NCBI GenBank assembly: GCA_934256695.1
Contig: CAKQPE010000109.1
Coordinates: 1 to 6,782, forward strand
Direction: 5' to 3'
DNA length: 6,782 nt
Origin: an uncultured Eubacteriales bacterium
GTDB taxonomy: Bacteria; Bacillota; Clostridia; Lachnospirales; Anaerotignaceae
A model generated the notes under the pieces. The model did not search any database, was not told where the DNA came from, and worked only from the letters and a program-made list of their open reading frames with translations. Position numbers and translations under genes: made by a program. Below are positions 4,708-6,782 of the stretch, in pieces. Every line of letters starts with the position of its first letter. Position 1 is the first letter of the stretch.

Positions 4708-6030
4708 ATGGATCAAGCTTTTATGAAGGAAAAGAAAATACTGCCGCTGGTTATTTCAATGTCACTGCCTATGGTTATTTCCATGTGTGTAAATTCGCTT
4801 TACAACATAGTTGACAGCTTTTTTGTGGCGAAGCTAAGTGAGGATGCAATGACGGCTCTGTCTTTGGTTTTTCCGGTACAGAATTTTGTAAACTCTGTTG
4901 CAGTAGGCTTCGGAATAGGCATAAATGCGGTTATGGCAATTCGTTTGGGCGGGGGAGACAGGGAAAACTCCGATAAAGCCGCTTCTCAAGGCGTTATGCT
5001 GAGTATTTTACACGGAATAATACTTACATTTGTGTGTATATTCGGTATGCCGTTGTTTTTAAGTCTGTTTACTGATAACGAAAATATAATAAATATGGCT
5101 GTCGAATATTCAAATACGGCATTTTTGTTTTCTGTAATAATAAATGTTGAAATTGCCTTTGAAAAAATAGTTCAGGCTGTAGGAAAAATGAAGGTATCCA
5201 TGTTCAGCTTAATATGCGGCTGTATAACAAACATAGTTCTTGACCCGATATTTATATTCGGTGTCGGTTTTATTCCGTCTATGGGAATGAAAGGTGCTGC
5301 TCTTGCAACTGGAATAGGGCAGATAGTTACTCTTATTATTTATGTATCATATTATAAATTAAACGAGCTTCCTTTTAAAATTGATTTTAAATACAGACAT
5401 TTTGAAAAGAAGTTTGTGTCACGTATTTACTGTATAGGCATACCTGCAACTCTTAATATGGCTTTGCCGTCATTTCTTATTTCGGCATTAAACGGAATTT
5501 TATCGGCTTTTTCGGAATCATATGTACTTGTACTTGGAGTATATTATAAATTACAGACATTTATTTATCTTTCGGCAAACGGAATAGTACAGGGAATACG
5601 TCCTTTGGTAGGGTATAATTTCGGTGCAGGGGAACACAAAAGGGTGCGAAAAATATTCAATACGGCACTGGTACTTTCTGCCGTTATAATGGCAGTAGGT
5701 ACGGTTCTTTCTTGGACAATGCCGGATAAGCTGTTTTCGCTCTTTACCAAAAATGCCGAAACGGTAAAAATAGGTGTAAATGCACTTCATGCCATAAGCA
5801 TAGGCTTTATAGTTTCTGCCGTATCCGTAACGGCATCGGGGGCTTTGGAAGGTCTCGGGAAAGGTATGCCTTCCCTTATAATATCTCTTTTAAGGTATAT
5901 AATTGTAATTATACCGCTGGCTTTTGTACTGAGCAGATTTCTTGGTGCAGACGGTGTATGGTATTCTTTTGCCGCAACGGAATTTATAACGGCAGCGGCG
6001 GCATATATTATTTATTTAAGAAGTGAATAG
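4708..6030 (+). CDS. MATE family multidrug/cation antiporter
   Basis: Twelve-helix inner-membrane efflux transporter of the MATE family, which exports drugs or organic cations in exchange for Na+ or H+. The 440-residue product is the usual length. It has two homologous MatE halves (about 12-215 and 240-438) joined by the linker YKLNELPFKIDFKYRHF (216-232). Family signatures are clear: SLYNIVDSFFVAKL (30-43) with an acidic D36 in helix 1, NIVLDPIFIFG (175-185) in the first half, and GIRPLVGYNFGAGE (296-309) in the second. The start at ATG 4708 is set by GGGAGAG (4693-4699) eight bases upstream; an earlier in-frame TTG at 4630 lies inside the terminator region. The pattern suggests the MepA/DinF-like bacterial branch; substrate cannot be read from sequence. 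It is transcribed separately from the genes on either side and probably regulated by read-through of the leader terminator. Confidence 0.93.
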   Translation: MDQAFMKEKKILPLVISMSLPMVISMCVNSLYNIVDSFFVAKLSEDAMTALSLVFPVQNFVNSVAVGFGIGINAVMAIRLGGGDRENSDKAASQGVMLSILHGIILTFVCIFGMPLFLSLFTDNENIINMAVEYSNTAFLFSVIINVEIAFEKIVQAVGKMKVSMFSLICGCITNIVLDPIFIFGVGFIPSMGMKGAALATGIGQIVTLIIYVSYYKLNELPFKIDFKYRHFEKKFVSRIYCIGIPATLNMALPSFLISALNGILSAFSESYVLVLGVYYKLQTFIYLSANGIVQGIRPLVGYNFGAGEHKRVRKIFNTALVLSAVIMAVGTVLSWTMPDKLFSLFTKNAETVKIGVNALHAISIGFIVSAVSVTASGALEGLGKGMPSLIISLLRYIIVIIPLAFVLSRFLGADGVWYSFAATEFITAAAAYIIYLRSE

Positions 6031-6053
6031 TAGACAGGGTACAAAACTATTAT

Positions 6054-6068
6054 TGATAAATATTATCG
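6054..6068. promoter_or_regulatory. Fur-box-like palindrome upstream of the HMA gene
   Basis: TGATAAATATTATCG matches the 7-1-7 Fur consensus TGATAATNATTATCA at 12 of 14 positions, with core inverted repeat GATAA/TTATC. It ends nine bases before the -35 box at 6078. Fur-family sites (Fur, PerR, Zur) resemble each other and AT-rich DNA gives chance matches. It fits a metal-related gene, but the family member and metal are inference. Confidence 0.4.
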
Positions 6069-6077
6069 TTTGTATAG

Positions 6078-6106
6078 TTGACTTAAATTTGATACAGCCC
6101 TATAAT
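6078..6106 (+). promoter_or_regulatory. Near-consensus sigma-A promoter of the HMA gene
   Basis: TTGACT (6078-6083), a 17-base spacer and TATAAT (6101-6106) give 11 of 12 consensus matches. The predicted start is near 6113, giving a 40-nt leader. No terminator is visible between the MATE stop codon and this promoter, so some read-through from MATE is possible. Confidence 0.8.
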
Positions 6107-6114
6107 TATATAGG
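6099..6114. promoter_or_regulatory. Inverted repeat over the -10 box of the HMA promoter
   Basis: CCTATA (6099-6104) and TATAGG (6109-6114) are 6-bp inverted arms around ATTA. They bracket the -10 box and the expected start site, so a bound protein would block the promoter. AT-richness makes this a weak call. Confidence 0.3.
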
Positions 6115-6119
6115 AAAAG

Positions 6120-6139
6120 TAATTAGCTTTAGCTAATTA
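6120..6139 (+). promoter_or_regulatory. Leader hairpin abutting the HMA ribosome binding site
   Basis: TAATTAGCT (6120-6128), TT, AGCTAATTA (6131-6139) form a perfect 9-bp inverted repeat in the leader. Its right arm ends on the first base of the Shine-Dalgarno AAGGAGG (6139-6145). It could be an mRNA 5' hairpin that stabilises the message or influences ribosome access, or a DNA operator just downstream of the start site. Confidence 0.4.
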
Positions 6140-6152
6140 AGGAGGAATTTAT

Positions 6153-6521
6153 ATGAGTACTGTAATTATAGTTGCTGTTATAGCGGTAATATGTGTTTTC
6201 GGTATTAAAAGTTATGTTAAAAAGCTTTCATACGGTTGCTGCGGAGCTGGTGATGAGCCGGCTAAGAAAATAAAAGTAGCCGATAAAAACGAAGCTGATT
6301 ATCCGCATTGTGTCAAAGTCGGTGTTGAAGGAATGACCTGCAAAAACTGCAAGATACGAGTAGAAAATTATTTTAACGAAAAAGACGGTGTTTGGGCAGA
6401 GGTTGATTTAAAAAATAAATCTGCTTTAGTCAGAAGCAAGGAAGTTTTTTCGGAAAAAGAAATAAGAGATACTGTGTCAAGAGCGGGATATACTGCAACA
6501 AGTGTTGTGATTGAAAAGTAA
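6153..6521 (+). CDS. Membrane-anchored HMA (heavy-metal-associated) domain protein
   Basis: A 122-residue protein with a single N-terminal transmembrane helix (about 4-19), a basic stretch SYVKKLSYG (20-28) and a cysteine pair C29-C30 followed by GAG. This resembles the small Cys-rich FeoB-associated membrane proteins. After a charged linker (about 33-50) comes an HMA ferredoxin-like domain (about 51-118) with the metal-binding loop GMTCKNC; its ligands are C63 and C66. H52 and C53, just before the domain, are possible extra ligands. HMA domains bind Cu(I), Zn, Cd or similar soft metals in chaperones and P-type ATPases. The orientation (positive-inside) suggests the HMA domain faces the cytoplasm, consistent with a tethered metallochaperone. 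AAGGAGG (6139-6145) lies seven bases before ATG. It has its own promoter and terminator, and no metal ATPase is in the window. The metal is not determinable from sequence. Confidence 0.88.
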   Translation: MSTVIIVAVIAVICVFGIKSYVKKLSYGCCGAGDEPAKKIKVADKNEADYPHCVKVGVEGMTCKNCKIRVENYFNEKDGVWAEVDLKNKSALVRSKEVFSEKEIRDTVSRAGYTATSVVIEK

Positions 6522-6578
6522 AATATAAATGGTTTTAAGAAATACATTAAATTTATAACAATATATTTTCTACAGCTA

Positions 6579-6615
6579 AAGTCTGTGACATCTGTCATTG
6601 ACTTTTTTGTTTTTT
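6579..6615 (+). terminator. Intrinsic terminator of the HMA gene
   Basis: AAGTCTGTGACA (6579-6590) pairs with TGTCATTGACTT (6593-6604) with one G-T wobble and one T-T mismatch. It is followed by a T-rich tract to 6615 interrupted by a single G. It lies 57 bases after the stop codon. Confidence 0.8.
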
Positions 6616-6644
6616 AGGCAAATAAAAATTTATCGGACTGAAAG

Positions 6645-6729
6645 ACCTTGGGGTTTCACCCCAAACCCTGAAAATTTTTTGAAAAAAATTTAGTAAAACT
6701 TTTGATAAAATGCAATTTCATTGCATTTT
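6645..6729 (+). repeat. Three-hairpin dispersed repeat, copy 2
   Basis: An 85-nt counterpart of the minus-strand element at 1238-1320, in the opposite orientation. H1 is TTGGGGT/ACCCCAA (6648-6664), H2 is AAATTTTTT/AAAAAATTT around GA (6672-6691), and H3 is AAAATGCAAT/ATTGCATTTT around TTC (6707-6729). Stem and loop lengths equal those in copy 1. Linkers such as ACCCTG and AAACTTT are conserved while the stems have changed in a paired way. H3 is followed by more T, so it could also act as a terminator. It lies just after the HMA terminator. Confidence 0.8.
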
Positions 6730-6782
6730 TTGTAAATCCATTAACGGAAATTTTATAATTAATCCCAAAATACCGTGACTTT
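6730..6782. other. Window end, no supported gene
   Basis: The last 53 bases are AT-rich and show no start codon with a ribosome binding site, no promoter and no recognisable protein match. They may be the 3' flank of a gene beyond the window, but nothing here proves it. Confidence 0.4.

Noticed and set aside
1238..6729. Composite transposon or invertible segment bounded by the two inverted repeats
   Set aside because: The copies are about 85 nt and diverged, no transposase or recombinase lies between them, and no target duplications were seen. Two independent copies of a dispersed repeat are simpler.
6640..6782. Minus-strand gene entering from the window end
   Set aside because: An open stretch exists in one frame but runs through the repeat hairpins and shows no recognisable protein.

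Overview
The window is AT-rich DNA from a low-GC, endospore-forming Firmicute, most likely an anaerobic Clostridia member. Two sporulation genes show this: the germination protease gpr on the minus strand, and an intact sigK for the late mother-cell sigma factor with its own pro-sequence. There are no rRNA or tRNA genes, transposase or CRISPR array. Species cannot be named from the sequence alone.

Layout. 14-55: intrinsic terminator for gpr. 104-1087 (-): gpr. 1088-1423: divergent intergenic region holding one copy of a three-hairpin dispersed repeat (1238-1320) and two small palindromes just ahead of sigK. 1424-2092 (+): sigK. 2093-2321: AT-rich gap with a weak hairpin and a promoter. 2322-3860 and 3875-4558 (+): a two-gene operon of a DUF1538 membrane protein and a tandem PII-like regulator. 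4562-4707: a second promoter, then a strong intrinsic terminator inside the leader of the next gene. 4708-6030 (+): MATE-family efflux transporter. 6031-6152: a Fur-box-like palindrome, a near-consensus sigma-A promoter and two further palindromes. 6153-6521 (+): a small membrane-anchored HMA metal-binding protein. 6579-6615: terminator. 6645-6729: second copy of the three-hairpin repeat, opposite in orientation to the first.

How the genes relate. gpr acts in the forespore and on germination, and sigK in the mother cell, so the two divergent genes serve opposite compartments. The DUF1538/PII pair looks like a membrane protein with its own cytosolic PII-type sensor, analogous to AmtB-GlnK but from an uncharacterised family. 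Both partners are internally duplicated. The MATE gene appears to be under conditional termination, because its only visible promoter lies upstream of a terminator and little room is left for another. The HMA gene has its own promoter and possible metal-responsive control.

Most worth following up: the DUF1538/tandem-PII module, the attenuator-like leader of the MATE gene, and the covarying three-hairpin repeat.
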